Shown here: piece by piece, positions 15,250 through 22,172 of the stretch
Layout: every line of letters begins with the position of its first letter
How positions within the stretch are numbered: position 1 is the stretch's first letter
Assembly (NCBI GenBank): GCA_016203535.1
Contig: JACQMO010000010.1
Span: forward strand, 1-34,882
Direction of reading: 5' to 3'
From: Candidatus Uhrbacteria bacterium
GTDB lineage: Bacteria > Patescibacteriota > Patescibacteriia > 2-12-FULL-60-25
Length of the DNA stretch: 34,882 nt
Translations under genes and position numbers: made by a program
The notes under the pieces: generated by a model
What the model was told of the DNA's origin: nothing
Database searches by the model: none
The model's input: the letters and a program-made list of their open reading frames with translations, nothing else

Positions 15250-15674
15250 ACGCGGATGAGCCACCAAAACAGGACGGCCCACAACACGTTTGAGAGAACG
15301 AGGTCCACGGGAAACCACGCATCCTCCTTGGTGCCGAACAGGCCGTGGCCTTCGAGCGGAAGCAGGATGCCGCCGGAAACGAGCGTGAGCACGAGCGACC
15401 ATCCGAGCAGCGGAAGCAGGTGGAATCCGGACACGAGACCAAGGACGACAAGGACGCCGTATCCGATCCCCGCGAGCGCGGAGATGAACAGATGGCTGAA
15501 CACCCCGAGGAGATATGCCTCTCGACGGCTGACGGGCTTGCCGAACACGCGCGGCCGCTCGAGATCGCGGATAAAATTTCCGGCGCCGAGATACGGCGCG
15601 ATGTAGGAAAAGAACAGCAAGATCGCCCCGGCGGAAACGCCGGCGCCGGCGGCGGGAAAAAGAAGATTCGTCAT
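15228..15674 (-). CDS. Small integral membrane protein, unknown
   Basis: A 148-aa protein with about four membrane segments (about 5-28, 54-82, 84-105 and 122-146) and a short basic loop (FIRDLERPRVFGKPVSRREA) after the first. I do not recognise a family. It overlaps the C39 peptidase gene by 4 nt (ATGA) and the CapA-like gene by 22 nt, so it is co-translated with both and probably works in the envelope. No charged catalytic motif is visible within the membrane segments. Confidence 0.75.
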   Translation of the reverse strand: MTNLLFPAAGAGVSAGAILLFFSYIAPYLGAGNFIRDLERPRVFGKPVSRREAYLLGVFSHLFISALAGIGYGVLVVLGLVSGFHLLPLLGWSLVLTLVSGGILLPLEGHGLFGTKEDAWFPVDLVLSNVLWAVLFWWLIRVWFTVAP

Positions 15675-16528
15675 GGGATCACGACGATCATGACGCGCGC
15701 GCCCGTCTTGACGGTGGCTTTCGATCCCGTCCAGTCATGCGTCGCATTCAGGATCGTGTCGAAGGTATAGGTATATCCCCTGCCTTTACGTGTGCCGGGA
15801 TCGTTTGTGATGAAGTGCGTCGGGGTATATCCGCGGATGACGAGCATGTGATAGTCCGGTCCGCCGTTCCGGAAATTCGGGTTGCCGAGAAGCTTCCCGG
15901 CTGCCGGGATGATCACCGGATACCCGTTCGCGATCACCCGTTTGATGTCGTCGGCGGTCGCAAACGGCTTCACCAACACGTTCCGGTATCCGAAATATTC
16001 CCGAAGCATGCGCGCCGTTTCTTCAGCCGTCGTGTCTTCGTAATACCCGAACGTCTCTTCCTCCCATGCCACGAGCTTCGTGATGTCATCATCCGCGCGG
16101 TCCGGAGGAATGACGCCGGTTTTTCCGTCGTAAAACGCGTCCACCATGAGGGACGACGCTTCCTCGCACGCTTCCTGATAGGGAAGATCCCAATTCGCGT
16201 GCGGCGCCTGCGACGTGAATGGCACGTCCAGATTCAGTTCCGTCGGGAGTGTGCCGGCGAACGCCAACGGATCCGTTTCCTTTTGCTTCGCGACCGGATT
16301 GGTTTCGAGGACGTAATTCTCGGATGCGGAAACGCCGCCCTCGACCGGCGACGGCGCGGAAGGGACGACCGCTTCGCCGGGTGCGATCGAAGGAACGTAG
16401 GCGCGCGCCGGCGGGAGCTTGGGTGCGTTCAAGGCATCCACGGCGTCGCGGATCGCGCCGCGGCTGGCGTATCCAAACAATGCCACGCTCACAATCGCAG
16501 CCGTAAGAAGAACCTGCATCCGTTTCAT
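15671..16528 (-). CDS. Exported C39-family (papain-like) peptidase
   Basis: A 285-aa exported cysteine peptidase. An N-terminal signal anchor (about 5-22) and a linker precede the domain, which starts LNLDVPFTSQAPHANWDLPYQ. The oxyanion Gln118 and catalytic Cys121 lie in PYQEACEEAS, His227 in GGPDYHMLVIRGY, and the third residue is probably Asp243 in TNDPGT. C39-like domains outside bacteriocin exporters are common as free secreted proteins and may cut peptides or proteins at the cell surface; the substrate is unknown. It follows the cyclophilin gene by 22 nt and overlaps the next gene by 4 nt. Confidence 0.88.
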   Translation of the reverse strand: MKRMQVLLTAAIVSVALFGYASRGAIRDAVDALNAPKLPPARAYVPSIAPGEAVVPSAPSPVEGGVSASENYVLETNPVAKQKETDPLAFAGTLPTELNLDVPFTSQAPHANWDLPYQEACEEASSLMVDAFYDGKTGVIPPDRADDDITKLVAWEEETFGYYEDTTAEETARMLREYFGYRNVLVKPFATADDIKRVIANGYPVIIPAAGKLLGNPNFRNGGPDYHMLVIRGYTPTHFITNDPGTRKGRGYTYTFDTILNATHDWTGSKATVKTGARVMIVVIP

Positions 16529-16550
16529 GCGGATCAGCGTACCGTATTTT

Positions 16551-17225
16551 TTATTGTTTGTCTTCTATCGTCACGGTGGTCATGACGTCTCCGACGCGGA
16601 GGTTCGTGACCACGTCCTGTCCGGAAATCACGCGCCCAAAAATCGAGTAGTTCGGATCAAGCGGGTAATCCTCCTTCATGATGAAGAATTGCGAGCCGTT
16701 CGTGTCCGGACCGGCATTCGCCATCGCGACGATCCCCTGTGTGTACGGGAGCTTCACCGGATCGTCCGCGAACTGGTAGCCGGGACCGCCGCGTCCGGTG
16801 CCTGTCGGGTCGCCACCCTGCGCCATGAACCCTTCGATAACGCGATGGAACGTCAGGCCGTCGTAATATTTCCGCTTCGCCAGATAGATGAAGTTGGACG
16901 CAGCGTTCGGGCCTTCCTCCGGAAGCATCTCGAACATGATGTCGCCTTTGGAAGTTTTGAGACGGGCGACTTTATTTGCGGTTTCCGCTTTCGGCAGGAC
17001 GCCAGGGAATGCGAGAGGTTCGTTTGTCATAGCAGTGGTGGTTGATGCTTGAGGTTCAGTTGAAGTGACCGTTTCCGGAGCGGGAGGAGCCGGCGGCGGG
17101 GTTGCGGGGGGCGTCGCCACGGGAATAACCGTGTCGAGTTTTTCAGGAGCCGGCGGCGTCGACGCGCACCCCGCACCGAACACGGCGAGAACAAAAAAAG
17201 ATGGAAGAAGGATCCGTGTCGTCAT
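16551..17225 (-). CDS. Cyclophilin-type peptidyl-prolyl isomerase, lipoprotein
   Basis: A 224-aa surface lipoprotein catalysing cis-trans isomerisation of proline bonds in exported proteins. The signal peptide ends in the lipobox FGAGC (Cys20); a Pro/Ala/Thr linker (to about 80) follows and then the cyclophilin domain with GLTFHRVIEGFMAQGGDPTG, GIVAMANAGPDTNGSQFFI and NYSIFGRV. The catalytic Arg (FHRV) and Phe/Gln (SQFFI) are present. I chose ATG at 17225, which has GAGAG 5 nt upstream; the ATG at 17237 coincides with the previous gene's stop and lies in repeat-flanking DNA. Its partners in the operon are also exported proteins. Confidence 0.92.
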   Translation of the reverse strand: MTTRILLPSFFVLAVFGAGCASTPPAPEKLDTVIPVATPPATPPPAPPAPETVTSTEPQASTTTAMTNEPLAFPGVLPKAETANKVARLKTSKGDIMFEMLPEEGPNAASNFIYLAKRKYYDGLTFHRVIEGFMAQGGDPTGTGRGGPGYQFADDPVKLPYTQGIVAMANAGPDTNGSQFFIMKEDYPLDPNYSIFGRVISGQDVVTNLRVGDVMTTVTIEDKQ

Positions 17226-17236
17226 ATTCACTCTCA

Positions 17237-18085
17237 TTAAACCTTTGGCTTTTGACTTTTCACTTTTGACTTAGCCGTATACGTACCCTTCGGCCGTTCG
17301 TCCTGAACAACGGCGCCGGGCAAAGTATTCAACGCGCGCTTCGTCCTGACAAGGTTGTCCACCATTTCAGCCACGGCGTGTTCGATCTCTTCGGCGTCTC
17401 GTTTCAGCCGCTCCGGTGTTTTTTCCATGTCTTCGTTCAGCCATCCGCCGGCCGTCCATCCGACGAATGCGCGCTTGCCGAAGAGGAATCCCTGCTGCGA
17501 CCAGAAGCTGAACATTTCTCCGGCCACGTGCTGAATCCCGTCCTGGCCGCCGGTGATGATGAACCCCGCGGCCTTCTCCCCGACCAAGTCCCGGCCGTAG
17601 AGCGCGTGCTGGTTTTCGAGACAGTTGAGGCGCTGCGCCATCTGATAGTAGAGCGAGGATGCGCTGCCCCAACGGAGCGGCGTCGCGAGAATAAACGCGT
17701 CGCACCATTCGACAAGCGAGTCATAGACGATCCCCATGCCGTCATCCGGATAGCGCTGTTGAATCCAGCACGGCCAGGTGCAGTACTCGCTCTTGATGGA
17801 ATAATTCGCCTCGCAGTGCCGAAAATTCAGGTCACGCAACTTGATAAGCCGAGTCTGGCAGCCATGATAGGTCTTGGAGCGGTGGAGCGCGTCCTGGAGG
17901 ATTTTCTCGGAAGCAGGAAGTCGCTCTTTCGGATCGTCCGTATTCGTGGTCGAGCAGGAAATGCCGAGGATACGCAGCGGCTTGCCCATTCGCTGTTTCC
18001 GTTCGGCTTCCAGCGCCTCCACCGTCTTGTGGAATTGTTTGGCGGAGGTGATCGCGGCGCCTTGATGGGTGAGTTTTTTAGGCAT
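17237..18085 (-). CDS. Flavodoxin-fold NAD(P)H-dependent FMN reductase
   Basis: A 282-aa flavoprotein of the FMN_red type. PLRILGISCSTTNTDD forms the first strand and phosphate loop (about 43-58); DAFILATPLRWGSASSLYYQ is the flavin-contacting segment typical of the family; AAGFIITGGQDGIQH and FVGWTAGGW follow. Such proteins reduce quinones, iron-sulfur proteins or azo compounds; here the electron acceptor is unknown. Several Cys (HCEANYSIKSEYCTWPCW) might bind a metal or FeS cluster as in iron-sulfur flavoproteins, but the spacing is not canonical. The last residues (SKVKSQKPKV) are encoded by a 7-bp DNA repeat and look like a non-native tail. No Shine-Dalgarno is seen. Confidence 0.8.
   Translation of the reverse strand: MPKKLTHQGAAITSAKQFHKTVEALEAERKQRMGKPLRILGISCSTTNTDDPKERLPASEKILQDALHRSKTYHGCQTRLIKLRDLNFRHCEANYSIKSEYCTWPCWIQQRYPDDGMGIVYDSLVEWCDAFILATPLRWGSASSLYYQMAQRLNCLENQHALYGRDLVGEKAAGFIITGGQDGIQHVAGEMFSFWSQQGFLFGKRAFVGWTAGGWLNEDMEKTPERLKRDAEEIEHAVAEMVDNLVRTKRALNTLPGAVVQDERPKGTYTAKSKVKSQKPKV
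17242..17273. repeat. 7-bp tandem repeat, CTTTTGA-type, four units, coding
   Basis: Heptamers CCTTTGG, CTTTTGA, CTTTTCA, CTTTTGA run head to tail and are the complement of the AGTCAAA units at 4851. Here they form the 3' end of the flavoprotein gene and encode its basic tail. Confidence 0.85.
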
Positions 18086-18096
18086 AATCGAATGCC

Positions 18097-18105
18097 AGCA
18101 TACCA
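18097..18105 (-). promoter_or_regulatory. Extended -10 promoter of the flavoprotein operon
   Basis: TGGTATGCT (18097-18105, minus strand) is an extended -10 box. Transcription would start about 5 nt before ATG at 18085. No good -35 is seen; the metK terminator lies just upstream. Confidence 0.4.
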
Positions 18106-18123
18106 TATCTCTTTAAACAAAAA

Positions 18124-18158
18124 CGCAACGGGTGACACGGAACGGGGGACCCGTTGCG
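18124..18158 (-). terminator. ACGGGT-family element, short copy E (metK terminator)
   Basis: A 10-bp stem CGCAACGGGT (18124-18133) / ACCCGTTGCG (18149-18158) starts 3 nt after the metK stop; on the minus strand it is followed by TTTTTGTTT. The plus-strand sequence ACGGGTGACACGGAACGGGG is nearly identical to the 5' part of copies C and D, so this looks like a shortened form of the same element working as an intrinsic terminator. Confidence 0.85.
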
Positions 18159-18161
18159 CAC

Positions 18162-19148
18162 CTACTCTTCCCACGGCATCCCCGCCTCCCCGGAAAACCC
18201 CCACATCGCCGCGTCGAAATTCAGTCCGGGTCGGAGCCATTCTTTCATTCGTTCGAGATGAAGGTCATCCGCGCCAAGGAGTGACGCGCAATCGCGGCCG
18301 CGTTCATCCTTAGCCCGAACCTGCGCGGGCCGCATTTCGCCCGGCAAATACGACGCTTGAACGAGCGCCGCGCGAGCGCCGTGTTTTACAAGTTTCCGCG
18401 CCGCGGCGCGCGCGAGCCACGTGCCGGCTTTTTCGGCGGAAAACGGATCACGGCCGGCGATGGATGGCATATGCGGGACGAGCGAGCCGTACGGTGAGAT
18501 TGTGGCATCGGAAGATCCCGTGGCCGCCGCGAGACCGCGGCGTTCGCATACACCCGTCGGATTGATGTCGAGCTTCGCGCCTCCGACGAACGGATCGAGT
18601 TCCGAGACTGTCCGACGTCGGACGTCGGACAATGGTTCATTTCCATGTTCAATGCGGATGATCACATATGGCGGACGTCCGACGTCCGCCATGACCGTAA
18701 TTTCGGCGTCCGGACCCAGCCAGAACCAGTCCGGGTCTCGCAGACGCTTGTCGTTTAGCCGTTTTGCGATCTGTCGCGCGAGCGCGGCCGTGGCCGGAAG
18801 CTGTTCCGGCGTCTCGTTCGTGGCATACCCCGTCACCGTGACCGGTGCGTCGCACGCAAGCCGCGCGGACGCAACCCGTTCGGGAGTCACCGGCTCTAGG
18901 GAGATGAACGGCTCCAGCTCATCCGCGACGCCGAGCGACCCTGCGGCGCGCTTCACGCATGCAGATACGTCAAAATCCGCGCTTGAGAGCACGTCGCCTG
19001 CAACGAATAATAATCCCCGACCGCCGGTCACGGTGAGCCGAATGCGAGAAGCAGGATCGCGGCGCAGGTATTCATCCACGAGCGCTTCGGCTATGAGCTC
19101 GCAGGCGTGGTCCGGCTGTCCCGGCAGGCGGCATGTCGCGGTTCTCAT
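18162..19148 (-). CDS. metK: Divergent S-adenosylmethionine synthetase (MetK-like)
   Basis: A 328-aa protein related to bacterial MetK, which joins ATP and methionine to make S-adenosylmethionine. Recognisable landmarks: LTVTGGRGLLFVAGDV (about 38-53), GYATNETPEQLP (about 114-125), NPTG near 200, and a GRDPFSAEKAGTWLARAAAR segment equivalent to GKDPTKVDRSAAYAARY. But key motifs are changed: the usual GHPDK is GQPDH (10-14), losing the catalytic His and Lys, and HGGGAFSGKDP is HMPSIAGRDP (about 225-235). It is also about 50 residues short. It may be a drifted but working enzyme or an inactive paralogue. It is expressed from its own promoter and ends at terminator E. Confidence 0.75.
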   Translation of the reverse strand: MRTATCRLPGQPDHACELIAEALVDEYLRRDPASRIRLTVTGGRGLLFVAGDVLSSADFDVSACVKRAAGSLGVADELEPFISLEPVTPERVASARLACDAPVTVTGYATNETPEQLPATAALARQIAKRLNDKRLRDPDWFWLGPDAEITVMADVGRPPYVIIRIEHGNEPLSDVRRRTVSELDPFVGGAKLDINPTGVCERRGLAAATGSSDATISPYGSLVPHMPSIAGRDPFSAEKAGTWLARAAARKLVKHGARAALVQASYLPGEMRPAQVRAKDERGRDCASLLGADDLHLERMKEWLRPGLNFDAAMWGFSGEAGMPWEE

Positions 19149-19156
19149 GAGCCCCG

Positions 19157-19185
19157 ACGGTAGCGTAAATACATAAAATTGTCAT
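19157..19185 (-). promoter_or_regulatory. Promoter of metK, near leaderless
   Basis: ATGACA (19180-19185) and TACCGT (19157-19162) with a 17-nt spacer on the minus strand. The start site would fall about 2 nt before the ATG at 19148. The -35 box is supplied by a GTCATCCC-type hairpin repeat (19180-19205). Confidence 0.5.
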
Positions 19186-19205
19186 CCCCCGATGAAATCG
19201 GAGAA
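19180..19205. repeat. GTCATCCC-type hairpin repeat
   Basis: GTCATCC followed by CCGAT-GAA-ATCGG, a 5-bp stem with a 3-nt loop, then AGAATGG. It resembles the hairpin repeats flanking mreB and sits just after the helicase gene stop. Confidence 0.5.
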
Positions 19206-19213
19206 TGGCATTT

Positions 19214-21310
19214 TTATCGTGGAGGGAGTTTTTTTACCGACATCGTCGACTTGAAAACCGTGGTCGTGCTTGTCCGCTCTCGTGGTGTGCTGCCGTACCT
19301 ATCCACGCGAATCGACTCTTCCTGATAAAAACTGTCTCCATCTCCGCTCCAGCGGGATTCCCGTCGCGCGGGCATTCCGCCGCCGAACCCTTCTCGGATT
19401 TCCATCCGCTCCATGAGATGCGGCGGCAACTCCTGCACGAAAAGCGACGGCGGCATGAAGGATAATCCGTCGCCGGCGCGCGTAGCCGAGTAGGTCAAAT
19501 ACAGCCGCCGACGCGCGCGGGTCACGGCCACGTAAAATAACCGCCGCTCTTCTTCCATCTGGCTTTCGTCGTCTTCGGCATAGCGGCTGGGAAAACAACC
19601 GTCCATGAGATGCATGATGAACACCGTGTCCCATTCGAGTCCCTTGGCCTGATGCACGGTCGAGAGGACCATTTTCTCATCGGTGGGAGCTCCGCCGGCC
19701 GCAGCCCGCCCGACCGCATCGTCGAAGAGCGCGACCTCGCCCAAAAATGCGTCCGCGTCCTGATAGCCCTCGGCGAACATAGCCAGTTGTTCGAGGTCGT
19801 CCAGACGATCGCGCCAGTCCGGATATTCGTGCTCGAGATACGCCGCATACGCCGAACCGGCGATGGCACGAACCATTTTTGCCGGCCCGTTCTCGGCACG
19901 CGCCGCGCGGAGCGTCGCGAGACAACTCTGCCATCCCTCGCGGCATCGTTCCGAAACGCCGGCGACGAACCCATCCTCCATCACATCATCAAGCGCCTCG
20001 GCCGTGCGCGCCTGCGCGATGAGACGCGACGCCGTGGCCGGTCCGATCCCCTGTTGCAAATTCAGGAGACGTAACCACGCCGGCTCGTCCTTCACGTTCT
20101 GAATGATGCGCAGGCACGCGAGCGTGTCCTTGATGTGCGCCCGGCCGAAGAAACGGACGCCGCCGCGGTAATCATACGGGATGTCCCGTTTCACGAGTTC
20201 CATTTCAAGCAGATGCGAATGCGCGGATGAACGGAACAGCACGGCCATGCCGCGCAACGCCGCTCCTTCGGAACGCAATTTCAAAATCTTGTCCGCGATG
20301 AAGCGCGCCTCCTGATGCGCGGTGCCGAGCGGAACGAGCACGGGCTTCGATCCCCGCGCCGCGATCCCGATGAGTTCCTTCTGGAACTGCTCCACGTTCT
20401 GGCGCAGGGAGTCGTTCGCAACATCCAGGATCTCGGGGGTTGAACGGTAATTGGTGAGCAGTTTGAACATCTTGGCGTCCGGCCATTCCTTCGGGAAACG
20501 CAAAATATTCTGAATGTCGGCGCCGCGAAACGCGTAAATGGATTGCGCGTCATCGCCCACGACGAGCGCGTTGCCGTGCCCTTCGGCGAGGCCGCGGACG
20601 ATCCGCGCCTGGAGCGCGTTCGTATCCTGATATTCGTCGACGAGGATGTGCTGAAATTTTTCTCGGAGTGCCATACCGATCTCCGGATGCGCGAGAAGCA
20701 GAAGCCAGTTGTGAAGCAGATCGTCGAAATCCATCGCCTGGGCCGCGCGTTTCCGCTCCGCGTAGAGACGCGCGAGTTCCTCGATTTCGGACGAGAGCGG
20801 CTCATGCTGGGGATACCGCTCGCCGAGCACGTCGGGAATGTTCCGGAGCGTGTTGCGCGTAAAGGAAATGATGTCCTGAAGCACGGCCGGCGACGGAAAG
20901 CGGCGGCTGGTCACGTCGTATTTCGCCTCTTTCATCACGGCCTTCATGAGCAAACGGCTGTCTTCTTGATCCAGGATGGTGAACGTCGGCGCATAGCCCG
21001 CGGATGACGCGGCCCTTCGGAGAATGCGGTGCGCGATGGAATGGAACGTCCCGGCCCACACGCCGCCCGCGTCTCCGCCGAGGAGCGCGCCCACGCGTTC
21101 GCGCATCTCGCGCGCCGCCTTGATGGTGAAAGTGAGGAGCAGGATGGACGACGGATCCTCGCCGCGCTCGATGAGATGCGCCACGCGATACATGATGGTG
21201 CGCGTCTTGCCGGAACCGGCGCCCGCTAAAACCAGGCACGGACCGTCGCCTTGCAGGACTACGTCGAGCTGTTCCTGGTTCAGCTCGCGGGTGTAATCGA
21301 TCTGTCGCAT
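19214..21310 (-). CDS. uvrD: UvrD/PcrA-type superfamily 1 DNA helicase
   Basis: A 698-aa 3'-5' DNA helicase acting in nucleotide-excision and mismatch repair and in clearing RecA or stalled polymerase from DNA. All SF1A motifs are visible: Q-motif ELNQEQLDVV, Walker A GAGSGKTR (30-37), the Ia region LLLTFTIKAAREM, Walker B VDEYQDTN, motif III GDDAQSIYAFRGA, motif IV NYRST, motif V VHQAKGLEWDTVFI, motif VI FYVAVTRAR. I chose ATG at 21310 (MRQIDYTRELN), the usual family start; upstream codons fall in the promoter and structured element C. No Shine-Dalgarno; the promoter abuts the start, so the mRNA is probably leaderless. The C-terminus is short beyond motif VI, as in many PcrA-like proteins. 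Confidence 0.95.
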   Translation of the reverse strand: MRQIDYTRELNQEQLDVVLQGDGPCLVLAGAGSGKTRTIMYRVAHLIERGEDPSSILLLTFTIKAAREMRERVGALLGGDAGGVWAGTFHSIAHRILRRAASSAGYAPTFTILDQEDSRLLMKAVMKEAKYDVTSRRFPSPAVLQDIISFTRNTLRNIPDVLGERYPQHEPLSSEIEELARLYAERKRAAQAMDFDDLLHNWLLLLAHPEIGMALREKFQHILVDEYQDTNALQARIVRGLAEGHGNALVVGDDAQSIYAFRGADIQNILRFPKEWPDAKMFKLLTNYRSTPEILDVANDSLRQNVEQFQKELIGIAARGSKPVLVPLGTAHQEARFIADKILKLRSEGAALRGMAVLFRSSAHSHLLEMELVKRDIPYDYRGGVRFFGRAHIKDTLACLRIIQNVKDEPAWLRLLNLQQGIGPATASRLIAQARTAEALDDVMEDGFVAGVSERCREGWQSCLATLRAARAENGPAKMVRAIAGSAYAAYLEHEYPDWRDRLDDLEQLAMFAEGYQDADAFLGEVALFDDAVGRAAAGGAPTDEKMVLSTVHQAKGLEWDTVFIMHLMDGCFPSRYAEDDESQMEEERRLFYVAVTRARRRLYLTYSATRAGDGLSFMPPSLFVQELPPHLMERMEIREGFGGGMPARRESRWSGDGDSFYQEESIRVDRYGSTPRERTSTTTVFKSTMSVKKLPPR

Positions 21311-21317
21311 GGCGGAA

Positions 21318-21346
21318 AGGTTACACGAGATGTTGGCGGGAACCAA
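21318..21346 (-). promoter_or_regulatory. Promoter of uvrD, near leaderless
   Basis: TTGGTT (21341-21346) and TAACCT (21318-21323) with a 17-nt spacer on the minus strand. Only 7 nt separate the -10 box from ATG at 21310. Confidence 0.5.
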
Positions 21347-21360
21347 CCGCAATGTCCTCC

Positions 21361-21445
21361 CACGGGTCCTGCCGCGGCCCACCCCCACGGTACTCGATCT
21401 GCTGATCTGCGTGCCGTGGGGGTCCCCCGTTCCGCGTCACCCGTG
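21361..21445. repeat. ACGGGT-family structured element, copy C
   Basis: An outer stem CACGGGT (21361-21367) / ACCCGTG (21439-21445), the conserved CCTGCC / GTC internal loop (complement of GGCAGG / GAC), a GCGG/CCGC helix and a strong 9-bp inner stem CCCCCACGG/CCGTGGGGG. It is inverted relative to copies A, B, D and E. Bases 21375-21454 are the exact reverse complement of 34803-34882. Confidence 0.85.
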
Positions 21446-21489
21446 CTGACGCATATTGTCATATCGACCTGCGAAAAAAATAACAAAAA

Positions 21490-21514
21490 GCCCGCCGAGG
21501 ACATCCCGACGGGC
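21490..21514 (-). terminator. Intrinsic terminator of the 174-aa unknown gene
   Basis: On the minus strand GCCCGTCG pairs with CGGCGGGC across an 8-9 nt loop, followed by TTTTTGTTATTTTTTT. It is a strong, conventional terminator. Confidence 0.85.
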
Positions 21515-21538
21515 ACGAACCCTCCTACGTCTTTTGAC

Positions 21539-22063
21539 TTACGCGGCGCGGCGTCTGGCGGCCGTTGCCGGTGATCCGATGATCCGGCCTTCGAGGATCC
21601 GCGAGAGCGCGCCTTCGCGGCGCATCCGCAGGCGGAACCGCTGCCATAGCTCGCGACCGAACTCGGTCGGCTGGTTGTTCCCGTGCCAAAGCCGCAAGCT
21701 GTTCAGACGATCCCGGGCGGTCGGCGTCCATCGCTGGGACCGCGAGGCGACGAACTGGTCGAGCGTGGTCCAGTATGCCAAGGCCTCCAGCCCTTCCGGC
21801 TCGATGACCCCTTCGTTCACGAGCCGCCGGAGGAGTCGGTCGATCGCCCGGTCTTCGTCGGCCTCGACCGCGCGTTCGAGCGGCGACCGTCGGACCTCCA
21901 CGGCCCTCATGATCAAACGAACATCGCTCTTGGGCGGGTCCGGAATCGCGAGATCCGGAGCTGCGTGGCGCTCGTTCAACGCGCATTTCGCGGCCAGCCG
22001 CTCCTTCGTATGACAGCGGCGCGCTCGCTCCAACTTTCGTTCACGGCGACTTTTTTTCGCCAT
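21539..22063 (-). CDS. Unknown basic protein, 174 aa
   Basis: I do not recognise this protein. The first 35 residues are very basic (MAKKSRRERKLERARR), followed by a Pro/Asp linker and an alpha-helical region (about 55-150) with many Arg, Glu and Leu, then an Ala/Arg-rich end. The basic tail suggests nucleic-acid or ribosome binding. The start at 22063 is firm: GGAGG lies 7 nt upstream. Unlike most genes here it has its own full promoter (TTGACA-N17-TTAACT), a strong ribosome-binding site and its own terminator, so it is an independent, probably well-expressed unit. No signal peptide or membrane segment is seen. Confidence 0.75.
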   Translation of the reverse strand: MAKKSRRERKLERARRCHTKERLAAKCALNERHAAPDLAIPDPPKSDVRLIMRAVEVRRSPLERAVEADEDRAIDRLLRRLVNEGVIEPEGLEALAYWTTLDQFVASRSQRWTPTARDRLNSLRLWHGNNQPTEFGRELWQRFRLRMRREGALSRILEGRIIGSPATAARRRAA

Positions 22064-22123
22064 CGATTGGCCTCCAGTCTGGTTATTGTCCATCCCCAGC
22101 GCCGAGCGCTTGGAGAAGGAATG

Positions 22124-22152
22124 AGTTAACCAGAAAATGGGGTTTTTGTCAA
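22124..22152 (-). promoter_or_regulatory. Strong promoter of the 174-aa unknown gene
   Basis: Consensus TTGACA (22147-22152) and TTAACT (22124-22129) with a 17-nt spacer on the minus strand, giving a 5' UTR of about 55 nt with a GGAGG. Confidence 0.75.
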
Positions 22153-22172
22153 GCCCCCTTACCACGCCGTTC

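Noticed and set aside
17378-18313. Plus-strand reading frame of about 311 codons
   Set aside because: It is antisense to the flavoprotein gene and runs through terminator E and into metK, so it is not a plausible gene.
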